This document shows positions 1-8,102 of a stretch of 15,780 nt of DNA, piece by piece. Below the pieces are notes generated by a model. It had not been told where the DNA came from. It ran no database searches and worked only from the letters and a program-made list of their open reading frames with translations. This stretch comes from JAICIG01 sp035532215 (GTDB lineage: Bacteria > Planctomycetota > Planctomycetia > Pirellulales > JAICIG01), in the NCBI GenBank assembly GCA_035532215.1, contig DATKRK010000058.1, positions 1 through 15,780 of the forward strand, read 5' to 3'. Position numbers and translations under genes: made by a program. The stretch's first letter is position 1; each line of letters starts with the position of its first letter.

Positions 1-27
1 GCCTTGCGGGCCGGCGGCCCGCAAGGC
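1..27. repeat. Perfect GC-rich hairpin at window edge
   Basis: Positions 1-12 and 16-27 are perfect reverse complements (12-bp stem, 3-base loop). No T-run follows on either readable side, so a classical intrinsic terminator is not shown. It may close a gene lying left of the window. Its left context is cut off. Confidence 0.6.
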
Positions 28-59
28 GCCGGCCGACAGGGGGGCATCGGCTCGCAAAT

Positions 60-226
60 CCCAGGCATAAATGCCTCAGCATTACCCACATCTTTTTCAG
101 CGTTTTGGCAAGCTGTTGATACGAAAGCACTTACAAAGCCAGCGCGCGAGAGAGCACGCAATTTTAAGTCTTGGTACAGGAACAACTTACGGAAATGTGG
201 GTAAGACTGAGGCATAAATGCCTGGG
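60..226. repeat. MITE-like element with 32-bp terminal inverted repeats
   Basis: Positions 60-91 and the reverse complement of 195-226 match at 28 of 32 bases. Each arm carries the small palindrome GGCATAAATGCC close to its outer end. The interior of about 100 bp has no convincing reading frame. Length, long imperfect terminal repeats and lack of coding capacity fit a miniature inverted-repeat element or the remains of an insertion sequence. No clear target-site duplication was seen. It lies about 20 bp beyond the fumarase stop codon, so it could also fold at the 3' end of that transcript. The 247 bases before the fumarase gene contain no gene I can support. Confidence 0.55.
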
Positions 227-247
227 CTACATAAAAGAAGGCCCCCC

Positions 248-1672
<1,425 letters not shown>

Positions 1673-1718
1673 AGGGCAAAACTCCTCTCGATTTCGGCGG
1701 GTTCGGCAAGGATCCATT

Positions 1719-1803
1719 CCTCTCCCTCTGGGAGAGACTGGGCGAGGGCTGGCGCATATTTCGGTTCCCCCTCACTCCAGTCGTCTCTCCCAAAGGGAGA
1801 GGG
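1719..1803. repeat. Compound inverted repeat in the fumarase leader
   Basis: The left arm (1719-1748) and right arm (1768-1803) are near reverse complements apart from a 3-base bulge and a few mismatches. Each arm contains its own palindrome, CTCTCCCTCTGGGAGAG on the left and CTCTCCCAAAGGGAGAG on the right. Repeats of this 'ctctccc...gggagag' type recur between genes in many bacterial genomes, so a REP/BIME-like family is plausible. That is from general knowledge and cannot be tested in one window. The element should fold strongly if transcribed in either direction. Confidence 0.7.
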
Positions 1804-1832
1804 AGCTTTATTTCGACTTGCCGCGATCCCAA

Positions 1833-1860
1833 ATGATAACCCTTGGGCGAAAGCTCACAA
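1833..1860 (-). promoter_or_regulatory. Candidate sigma-70-like promoter for fumC
   Basis: Read on the minus strand, TTGTGA (1855-1860), a 16-base spacer and TATCAT (1833-1838) match the -35/-10 consensus at 4 of 6 and 5 of 6 positions. Transcription would begin near 1826 and give a leader of about 150 bases that includes the inverted repeat. It is a pattern match only. Confidence 0.4.
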
Positions 1861-1987
1861 TGGGCTTTCCGGGCCACCGGCATGCGACTCAACGCGTTTC
1901 CATCTCGGCTCGGCCCCACTATCATCATGTCATCATGTTTGCCGACGCGTATCAACGCGTTCGCCTTTGGCTCGCGGGAGTGTTGCC

Positions 1988-3376
1988 ATGCAAAAGTTTC
2001 TCCTCGGTGCAATCGCCGGCGGTTTGATCGGACTATTGCTGGGCGCCATCTTTGCGATCGGGGGCCTGCTGGCGGTTGAGGGCTTAGGCGATCGGGCGGC
2101 TGGCGTGATCGCGCTGTGCGGCGGCTCCGCGGGTTTTCTGGGAATGTTTCTCGGCGGATTGAGCGGAGGGGCTTATGCCGCTGGCGGCGGACGCGTGCAA
2201 GCCTATGTCGCCGCCGTGGCCTCGGCGTTCGTGGTCGGCATGGTCGCCTTCCGGCACGAGTCCCGCACGTCGCCGGGCGGTTGGCCGCTCTTCTATGCCG
2301 CCGGCGGCGCTTCGGCCGCGGCCGCCGTGTTGGTCGCCTACGGCCGATGGCACCGAAAAAGACCGTCGGCGCCGGCCGAGCCGCCGCCGCGTCGCCGCTG
2401 GCTGCAATTTCGCTTGAGCACGCTGCTGGCGCTGTTCGTTCTCGTCGGCGCGATCTTGTCGGCGCTGGTCAGCCGCAAGGCGCTCGAAGTTCGGGCTATC
2501 GCCCAGCTTCGCCGCCACGGAGCAGGCGTCCAGTGTTCGATTACGACGCCGAGCTGGCAATCGTTTCTCCTTGGCGATGCGAGCGGCGAACGCGACTCGG
2601 CCGATTCTGTCATTTTCCGCGGCCCCAAAGTCGGCGATACAGAGTTCACTTGGATCCGTTATTTGTCCGATCTCCGGAGCGTTACTCTGAACTCCACGAC
2701 CGTAACGGACGCGGGCCTGGTTCATTTGCGGCCGCTGAAGCGGCTTGAATCGCTCAGCCTAGGCGACGCCGCGATCACCGACGCAGGGCTGAGGAATCTA
2801 AGCGGTCTCAAAAATCTTGTTGCCCTTGACTTCGGGGGCCGCGGCGTGACTGATGCCGGGCTGACGAATCTTCGCGATCTTCAAAAGCTCGAATGGCTTA
2901 GATTGAGCGGTCCTGGGATCACCGACGCCGGATTGAAATCCCTAATCGGTCTTAAGCAACTCAAGGCGATTTACTTAATCGACACCGGAATCACCGATGC
3001 GGGGCTGACCCAACTTTCAGCGTTGCCCGAGTTAGAGGTTCTCGACCTTTCAGGTACAGCCATCACCGACGCCGGGCTGAAAAGCGTAAGCCGTCTCAAA
3101 CAACTCAAGTCGCTCAACTTAAGCGGTACGGCAATAACCGACGCTGGGCTGGCAAATCTCCGCGGCATGCCGCGGTTGGCATCGCTCTTCTTTCCCTTTA
3201 CGTCAATTACTGATGCGGGAATTCCCGCCCTCGAAGACTTGCCAGCATTGCGGCAAGTCTGGGGCCATCAGACAAAAGTTACGATTGCCGGCCACCAAAA
3301 GGTGAGCGCCATTTTGAGGAAGGCGGAGGGCTGGCGCGCCGCGTCTCTCTCGGGCGATCACATCTCGAAAGATTAG
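1988..3376 (+). CDS. Membrane-anchored leucine-rich-repeat protein (planctomycete type)
   Basis: The 462-residue product begins with Gly/Ala-rich hydrophobic stretches at about 4-30, 36-65, 70-87 and 100-118. A basic/proline linker (121-138) follows, then a further membrane segment, FRLSTLLALFVLVGAILSAL (141-160). After a linker domain come eight 24-residue leucine-rich repeats (239-430) of the form (I/V)TDAGLxxLxxLxxLxxLxLxGT, then a short C-terminal tail. Such repeats normally form a binding solenoid. No enzymatic domain is visible and the ligand is unknown. The ATG at 1988 is chosen because GGGAG lies 7 bases upstream. The frame stays open far upstream, but that part is the antisense of fumC and is not coding. 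The gene is flanked by divergent fumC and a convergent DCC protein, so it is probably monocistronic. Confidence 0.85.
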   Translation: MQKFLLGAIAGGLIGLLLGAIFAIGGLLAVEGLGDRAAGVIALCGGSAGFLGMFLGGLSGGAYAAGGGRVQAYVAAVASAFVVGMVAFRHESRTSPGGWPLFYAAGGASAAAAVLVAYGRWHRKRPSAPAEPPPRRRWLQFRLSTLLALFVLVGAILSALVSRKALEVRAIAQLRRHGAGVQCSITTPSWQSFLLGDASGERDSADSVIFRGPKVGDTEFTWIRYLSDLRSVTLNSTTVTDAGLVHLRPLKRLESLSLGDAAITDAGLRNLSGLKNLVALDFGGRGVTDAGLTNLRDLQKLEWLRLSGPGITDAGLKSLIGLKQLKAIYLIDTGITDAGLTQLSALPELEVLDLSGTAITDAGLKSVSRLKQLKSLNLSGTAITDAGLANLRGMPRLASLFFPFTSITDAGIPALEDLPALRQVWGHQTKVTIAGHQKVSAILRKAEGWRAASLSGDHISKD

Positions 3377-3387
3377 CGCCGCCTGTC

Positions 3388-3404
3388 CGGTTGTATTTCA
3401 ACCG
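3388..3404. terminator. Weak hairpin between convergent genes
   Basis: CGGTTG (3388-3393) and CAACCG (3399-3404) form a 6-bp stem with a 5-base loop. The hairpin lies in the 56-bp gap between two convergent stop codons, where a shared terminator would be expected. There is no T-run, so the call is weak. Confidence 0.3.
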
Positions 3405-3432
3405 CGGGGCTACTCCGGATGCATTCAGGCTC

Positions 3433-3876
3433 TCACCCGTGCAGCCGGCAACTGCCGTCGTCGCACGCTTCCGTGCGGCCGAAACGATAGCGGCGCTTGG
3501 CCACTTGCCGATAACACCATTGCCACAGCGGCATGCTGCCGGGCAGGTGCAACGCGGGGGCGGCCCACCACAACAGCGGCAGCCGCCGCGAAAGATAACG
3601 CAACACCTCGGCGCCCCGATGCCGCCGCCCGCGACGATCGACGAGCACCATGTACTGCATCAACTCGTCGTGCGACAGATCGGGAAACCGCCGAGCCGTT
3701 TCCGCGTCGTGCAGCGACAGGTAGGCCAATCGTCCGCCCGTGTCCCAGGCGGCCAGGCGGCGGATTTGGGCCGTGCAAATCCGGCAATGGCCGTCGTAAA
3801 TCACGATTTCCGCCCGAGGGCGCTCGGCGGGTGCCGGGAGGGGGGCGACGGACGTGGTAGAATTAACCGCAGTCAT
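3433..3876 (-). CDS. DCC-family (DUF393) thiol-disulfide oxidoreductase-like protein
   Basis: The 147-residue product carries the family-defining DGHCRICT motif (about 28-35) just after a hydrophobic beta strand (EIVIYDG). The DGxCxxC pattern gives a CxxC pair in a thioredoxin-like position. Further family features are the YLSLHD strand, the GAEVLRYLSRRLP helix and a C-terminal aromatic region. The family is annotated as putative thiol-disulfide oxidoreductases, but the physiological substrates are mostly unknown. No signal peptide is seen, so it is probably cytosolic. The N-terminal 20 residues are low complexity. The start at 3876 lacks a clear Shine-Dalgarno sequence, so a slightly later start cannot be excluded. 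It faces the coiled-coil gene across a 201-bp divergent spacer. Confidence 0.85.
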   Translation of the reverse strand: MTAVNSTTSVAPLPAPAERPRAEIVIYDGHCRICTAQIRRLAAWDTGGRLAYLSLHDAETARRFPDLSHDELMQYMVLVDRRGRRHRGAEVLRYLSRRLPLLWWAAPALHLPGSMPLWQWCYRQVAKRRYRFGRTEACDDGSCRLHG

Positions 3877-3973
3877 TCGTTAAGCCATCGAGGAAAATTG
3901 CAGGGCCGCAGGGGCTTTTCGCGTAGCTGCCCGTGAAACACAAAAAACCATCAAGCCCGGCCGAGCGTCCAGA

Positions 3974-3982
3974 AATATACCA
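3974..3982 (-). promoter_or_regulatory. Candidate extended -10 promoter for the DCC gene
   Basis: The minus strand reads TGGTATATT, an extended -10 element (TGn directly followed by a 5-of-6 match to TATAAT). The predicted start near 3967 would give a leader of about 90 bases. No good -35 at normal spacing was found, which is tolerated for extended -10 promoters. Confidence 0.4.
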
Positions 3983-3999
3983 CTTTCCGGTAAAATGGA

Positions 4000-4030
4000 T
4001 TGGCAATTGACCTAACCGATTCGGTATACT
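4000..4030 (+). promoter_or_regulatory. Candidate promoter for the coiled-coil membrane protein gene
   Basis: TTGGCA (4000-4005) and TATACT (4025-4030) lie 19 bases apart, wider than the usual 17. A nearby TTGACC (4007-4012) is too close to the -10 box. It starts 18 bp to the right of the divergent candidate for the DCC gene, so the two would compete for polymerase if both are real. A good ribosome site, AGGAG at 4064-4068, follows. Confidence 0.35.
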
Positions 4031-4077
4031 GAGGGGCAGCTATCAACCGCCTATCGCCATTCTAGGAGACAACCGCA

Positions 4078-5715
4078 ATGGACGTCTTGAAGCAACAGGT
4101 GCGGCGTGCGCAGCGGCGACTTGCCTTGCAGCGTTTTTTCGCGGTGCTTTCGTGGAGTTGGTTCGGCGCCTTGCTCGCGGCGGCGGCGTTGATTGCGGTC
4201 GGCAAGTTCTATCCGCTCGGCGTGCTGGCCTGGGGCTGGGTGGCCGGGGCGCTCGGCGTTGGGCTGGCATTTGCGATCGGTTGGACCTGGTTCACCGGCC
4301 GCGGGCAGCTCGAAGCCGCGCTGGAAATCGATCGCCGCTTCGGGCTCAAGGAACGGGTTTCCAGCACGTTTGCGTTGGGGCCCGACCAGCTCGATTCGCC
4401 CGCCGGCAAGGCGCTGGTCGAAGACGCCCTCAAACGCGTCGGCCGGCTGCACATCGCCGAGCAGTTTCGCGTCAAGTTTGGCCGCTGGACCTGGCTGCCG
4501 TTGGCGCCGGCCGCGTTAGCGTTTTTGCTGGCGATGTACCTGAATCCCTCGGCCGGCGAGAACAAGGCGGGCGGTTCGATCGCCAGCAAGGCCGAGCGAA
4601 AAACCGTCAAAACATCGACCGAAGTGCTGCGCAAGAAGTTGATCGATCGCCGCAAGGAAGCCCGCGATCAGGGCCTCAAGGACGCCGAAGAGCTGTTCGC
4701 CAAACTGGAACAAGGAACGAAAGAACTCTCCAAGTCGAAGCTTGCCGACCGCAAGCAAGCGATGGTCGAACTGAACGATCTGGCCAAGGACTTGGAAAAA
4801 CGGCGTCAAAAGCTCGGCGGCGGCGACAAGCTGCAAGAGCAGCTCAAGCAGCTCAAAAACATCCAGCAGGGCCCAGCAGACAAGCTGGCGCAAGCAATGC
4901 GGGAGGGCGATTTCCGGCAGGCCCTCAAAGAGATCAAGCAACTCCGCGATTTGCTGGAAAACGGCAAGCTGGACGCGGAAAACAAGGCCCAACTGGCCAA
5001 GCAACTCGAGCAGATGGAGCAGAAGCTGATGCAGGTGGTCAAAGCCCACCAGAAGTTGGAACAAGACTTGAAAAAGCAGGCCCAGGAGTTGCGGAAACAG
5101 GGCCGCAACAAGGAAGCCGGCGACATCGAAAAGCAATTGGCCAAGCTGGCGCAAAAAGCGCCGCAGATGGAACAGTTGCAGAAGATGGCCGACAAGCTGG
5201 GGCAGTGCTCGAAGTGCATGAAGAACGGCGATCAGGCCGGCGCCAAGGCGGCGATGGATGCCATGAAAGCCGAACTGGCCGATTTGCAGCAGCAGGCCGA
5301 CGAAGTCGCGATGCTCGACGAAGCGATGAGCGAGTTGGAGATGGCCAAGGATTCCATGGGCTGCAAGGAGTGCGGCGGCATGGGCTGCCGGGCCTGCCAA
5401 GGGGGCAATAACCCGATGGGTCGCCCCGGCATGGGGCTCGGGCGCGGTCGCGGCCAAGGTCCTCGCCCCGAAGAGAAAACCAATACCGGCTTCTACGACA
5501 CCAAAGCGAATCTCAAGCGAGGCAAAGGCGCCGCGGTGGTCATCGGCTCGGTCGACGGCCCCAACATGAAGGGCCAGGTTCAGCAAGAGATCCAGACCGA
5601 GTTCGAAGCGGCCCGCGCCGCGGACGAAGATCCGCTAACCGACCAGCAACTGCCCCGCTCTTACCGCGAGCATGCCAAGAAATACTTCGACGGGCTGCGC
5701 GAAGGCAAGAAGTAG
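4078..5715 (+). CDS. Coiled-coil membrane protein with Cys-pair (DnaJ-like) zinc knuckles
   Basis: The 545-residue product has membrane segments at about 19-41, 48-72 and 136-155. A very long Lys/Gln/Glu-rich helical region (about 180-425) should be coiled coil. Six cysteines sit in three CxxC pairs: CSKC (377-380), CKEC (429-432) and CRAC (437-440). The last two form a CxxCGGMGCxxC arrangement like half of a DnaJ zinc domain. A Gly/Arg/Pro linker (441-465) leads to a C-terminal block ending in PRSYREHAKKYFDGL. I do not recognise a named family with certainty. DUF4175-like or 'Smc-like' planctomycete membrane proteins are the closest memory. Similar proteins tend to accompany MoxR/DUF58/VWA clusters, which here lie about 6 kb away. 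The start has AGGAG 9 bases upstream. Function is unknown; a membrane-linked scaffold or chaperone partner is inference. Confidence 0.88.
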   Translation: MDVLKQQVRRAQRRLALQRFFAVLSWSWFGALLAAAALIAVGKFYPLGVLAWGWVAGALGVGLAFAIGWTWFTGRGQLEAALEIDRRFGLKERVSSTFALGPDQLDSPAGKALVEDALKRVGRLHIAEQFRVKFGRWTWLPLAPAALAFLLAMYLNPSAGENKAGGSIASKAERKTVKTSTEVLRKKLIDRRKEARDQGLKDAEELFAKLEQGTKELSKSKLADRKQAMVELNDLAKDLEKRRQKLGGGDKLQEQLKQLKNIQQGPADKLAQAMREGDFRQALKEIKQLRDLLENGKLDAENKAQLAKQLEQMEQKLMQVVKAHQKLEQDLKKQAQELRKQGRNKEAGDIEKQLAKLAQKAPQMEQLQKMADKLGQCSKCMKNGDQAGAKAAMDAMKAELADLQQQADEVAMLDEAMSELEMAKDSMGCKECGGMGCRACQGGNNPMGRPGMGLGRGRGQGPRPEEKTNTGFYDTKANLKRGKGAAVVIGSVDGPNMKGQVQQEIQTEFEAARAADEDPLTDQQLPRSYREHAKKYFDGLREGKK

Positions 5716-5717
5716 CG

Positions 5718-5966
5718 CTAAGCTTTGTGCAGCCGCTGAGGCAGCGTGAACGAATAGAGAATCGTCACGGCGCCGGCCGAGAGCAGGCTCCAAGGAGCCC
5801 ATTCCGAGGGGATCAGTTCGCGCTGTCGGGCGGCCGTCGGATCGAGCCGGCCCATGACGCCCGCGGGGCGATCGCGGCTCGTAAGCAGCGCCTTGTCGAT
5901 GACGAGGCATTCCGCCCCCAGCAGGCAAGCGTAGATGCCAAAAGCCAGGAATAATGAGCGCCACAT
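5718..5966 (-). CDS. Small two-helix membrane protein, function unknown
   Basis: The 82-residue product has two hydrophobic helices, at about 5-23 and 58-75. A polar loop of about 35 residues joins them, and the second helix is preceded by EWAPWSLLS. The organisation looks like a real short membrane protein, and similar small proteins are, from memory, common in planctomycetes. It carries no enzymatic motif. The start at 5966 has AAAGGG about 8 bases upstream. It ends only 2 bp from the stop of the convergent coiled-coil gene, leaving no room for a separate terminator between them. Confidence 0.7.
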   Translation of the reverse strand: MWRSLFLAFGIYACLLGAECLVIDKALLTSRDRPAGVMGRLDPTAARQRELIPSEWAPWSLLSAGAVTILYSFTLPQRLHKA

Positions 5967-6339
5967 GGCATTCGCCCTTTCTGACAGTCCGATCCGCCTT
6001 GACTACGATGCAAACTCGTCTCCACTGGTTCTTCTTATCGTCCAGGCCCGGCCGCCAATCGCACGACTCGACCGCGACGCCGCAAATGCCGCAGCCCCCG
6101 AACAACTGGCGCCGCGCCGGCGAAACGCCTCGGCCTGCCTATAGGGACGGCGCCGGAGATGCCGAAGCGGCGCTCCGTCTCGGCGGACGAAATGCACGAA
6201 CGGGGCGGGACAGGGTAAATCGCGAAGAATGAAACGGCCGATGCAACAGACAGAAGCCTCGACATGGCAGGTTGTTCGGGCGCTGCGCAGGTCCTATAAT
6301 ACTCACGAGTTGTCGGACGACCCCGGGAGTTAGAGCGCT
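5967..6339. other. Divergent intergenic spacer, 373 bp
   Basis: This spacer lies between the 82-residue membrane protein (minus strand) and the PAS-GAF-receiver gene (plus strand). The only supported signal is the plus-strand promoter at 6272-6300. Short open frames on both strands here have arginine-rich, low-complexity products and no good ribosome site. None is called as a gene. Confidence 0.5.
6272..6300 (+). promoter_or_regulatory. Sigma-70-like promoter for the PAS-GAF-receiver gene
   Basis: TTGTTC (6272-6277), exactly 17 bases, then a perfect TATAAT (6295-6300). The predicted transcription start near 6307 leaves a leader of about 33 bases containing GGGAG (6325-6329) ahead of the TTG start codon at 6340. 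This is the best promoter match in the window. Confidence 0.6.
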
Positions 6340-8067
6340 TTGTCGGCCAAACCGAAATTGTTGATGGTCAGAGGTTCGCGGGAGAAGAGGCTGCCCGATC
6401 TGGCTCCTCTGAGCGGCGTCTTTGAAATTGTCGAAGTGCGCAGCCCGATCCGCGCCCTCGTCCGGCTAGGCCGCGAAGGGGATGAATTCGCGGGCGTTTA
6501 CGTCGATGCCGAACATCTCCGCGAGGCGCTCAAGGTCGGCAAGCTGCTGCAAAACGAGCGAATCCTCCAGGGCATGCCCGACGGCGTCGTGTTGCTCGAT
6601 AGCGACAACTCGATTCTCTGGGGCAACGGGCGGTTGCGCGAGTGGGCTCGCCGCGAGAACGTGGTGGGCGCCAATTTCTACGCCGCCTTGGGCAGCCCCG
6701 AAATCCTCGGTCCCGATTTCTGCCCGTTCCATACCGCGCTGGCCACCGGCGTCGGCAGCAGCTCTACTCTGCGTTCCAGCGACAACCGCTATTACCGCGT
6801 CCACGCGGCGCCGCTGTTCGAAGACGAGGGCCCCCCCAAGAACCTGGTCGTCACCATTCGCGACGTAACGGCCGAGGTCTTGCAACAGCAGAAATTAGCC
6901 GCCATTCACCAGGCTGGCATCGAGCTGGCCAATCTGACTCCCGACGAGTTGTTTCACATGACCGTCGAGGAGCGGATCGAGTTGCTCAAGTCGAACATCC
7001 TGCACTACACGCGCGACTTGTTGAACTACAAAGTGGTCGAAATCCGAATGCTCGACGCCAAGACCGGCAAGCTCGAGCCGCTGTTGTCGGAAGGGCTGGT
7101 GCCCGAAGCCACCGACCGCGCGCTCTACGCCCAGCCGCAGAACAACGGCGTCACCGGGTTCGTGGCCGCCACCGGCAAAAGCTATCTTTGCGAAGACACG
7201 ACCGAAGACCCGCTTTACCTCGAAGGCGCCAAGGGCGCCAAGAGTTCGTTGACCGTGCCCTTGGTGTTGCACGATGAAGTGATCGGCACGTTCAACGTCG
7301 AAAGCCCCGAGCCGCGGGCGTTCTCCGAGAGCGACCTGCAATTCCTGGAGATCTTCACGCGCGACGTGGCGCTGGCGTTAAACACGCTGGAATTGCTGGC
7401 GGTCGAAAAGGCCAGCACGGCGGCCGAAAGCGTCGAAGCGATCCACAGCGCCGTCGCCTTGCCGGTGGACGATATTCTCAACGACGCCGTGAACATCATG
7501 GAGCGCTACATCGGTCACGAACCGGAAGTGGCCGAACGCCTGCAGCGCATCCTGCGCAACGCGCGCGACATCAAGCAGGTGATTCAAAAGGTCGGGCAGC
7601 AAATGGCGCCCAGCCAGGCCCATCCGCAGGCGCTGCAGTTCAGCGAGCGGCCGCTGTTGCGCGGGCTGCAAGTGCTGGTGACCGACGCCGACGAAACGGT
7701 GCGCAGCGCCGCGCACAATTTGTTGGAGCGCTATGGCTGCATCGTCGAAACGGCGCACGACGGCGGCGAGGCGATCTGCATGGTCCGCAACCTGAGCGCG
7801 GGCCAGAGCTACGACGCGATCATTGTCGACATCCGCCTGCCCGACATGACCGGCTTCGAGGTGATGACCAATCTGCAAGGCATCCTGGAGCACGTGCCGC
7901 TGATTTTGATGACCGGCTTCGGCTACGATCCCGGCCACTCGATCGTCAAGTGCCGCCAAGCCGGCCTGCCGCCCGGCGCCGTGCTCTACAAGCCGTTCCG
8001 TCTCGACCAATTGCTCGACACGGTCGAATCGGTGGTACGGTCTTCAGGGGCCATCGGCCAGGCCTGA
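6340..8067 (+). CDS. PAS-GAF-receiver signalling protein without a kinase ATPase domain
   Basis: The 575-residue cytosolic product starts with a short N-terminal region (1-70) that looks like a degenerate receiver. A PAS domain follows (about 72-182: GMPDGVVLLDSDNSILWGN ... VVTIRDVTAE), then a GAF domain (about 205-352), a two-helix segment (about 362-420) and a receiver domain (442-568). The receiver keeps the phosphoacceptor Asp497 (IIVDIRLPD), Thr525 and Lys551 (YKPF). In the acidic pocket the usual second Asp is Ala450, although Asp451 is adjacent. The helical segment resembles the dimerisation domain of histidine kinases, but no HATPase domain follows. The protein therefore probably integrates a ligand or redox signal and is phosphorylated by another kinase. 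The start is TTG at 6340, supported by GGGAG 10 bases upstream. The first in-frame ATG (6364) lacks such a site. Confidence 0.9.
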   Translation: MSAKPKLLMVRGSREKRLPDLAPLSGVFEIVEVRSPIRALVRLGREGDEFAGVYVDAEHLREALKVGKLLQNERILQGMPDGVVLLDSDNSILWGNGRLREWARRENVVGANFYAALGSPEILGPDFCPFHTALATGVGSSSTLRSSDNRYYRVHAAPLFEDEGPPKNLVVTIRDVTAEVLQQQKLAAIHQAGIELANLTPDELFHMTVEERIELLKSNILHYTRDLLNYKVVEIRMLDAKTGKLEPLLSEGLVPEATDRALYAQPQNNGVTGFVAATGKSYLCEDTTEDPLYLEGAKGAKSSLTVPLVLHDEVIGTFNVESPEPRAFSESDLQFLEIFTRDVALALNTLELLAVEKASTAAESVEAIHSAVALPVDDILNDAVNIMERYIGHEPEVAERLQRILRNARDIKQVIQKVGQQMAPSQAHPQALQFSERPLLRGLQVLVTDADETVRSAAHNLLERYGCIVETAHDGGEAICMVRNLSAGQSYDAIIVDIRLPDMTGFEVMTNLQGILEHVPLILMTGFGYDPGHSIVKCRQAGLPPGAVLYKPFRLDQLLDTVESVVRSSGAIGQA

Positions 8068-8102
8068 AACAAATTTCAGAACGCTTGGATGTTGCTGTTG
8101 AT

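Larger units (their letters stand above)
1673..1987. other. Divergent intergenic spacer, 315 bp
   Basis: This spacer lies between the fumarase start (minus strand) and the leucine-rich-repeat protein start (plus strand). It holds the large inverted repeat at 1719-1803 and a candidate minus-strand promoter at 1833-1860. I see no convincing plus-strand promoter for the leucine-rich-repeat gene and no supported small gene. Confidence 0.6.

Noticed and set aside
1673..1717. 15-codon N-terminal extension of fumarase
   Set aside because: The extension has an unconserved basic sequence, and the ATG at 1672 has AGGAG at good spacing and the family N terminus.
4516..5586. Leu/Phe/His-rich minus-strand frame of 356 codons
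   Set aside because: It is the shadow of the Lys/Gln/Glu-rich coiled-coil gene; the reverse complement of AAG/CAG/GAG codons gives Leu-rich text.
5954..6265. Short open frames on both strands in the spacer before the signalling gene
   Set aside because: They overlap each other, the products are Arg/Pro-rich and low complexity, and no convincing ribosome site is present. A minus-strand CGICG Cys pair looked suggestive but stands alone.
8064..8079. CTGAAA/TTTCAG hairpin between the signalling gene and the DNA methyltransferase gene
   Set aside because: It has a 6-bp A/T-rich stem overlapping the stop codon and no T-run, too weak to call a terminator.
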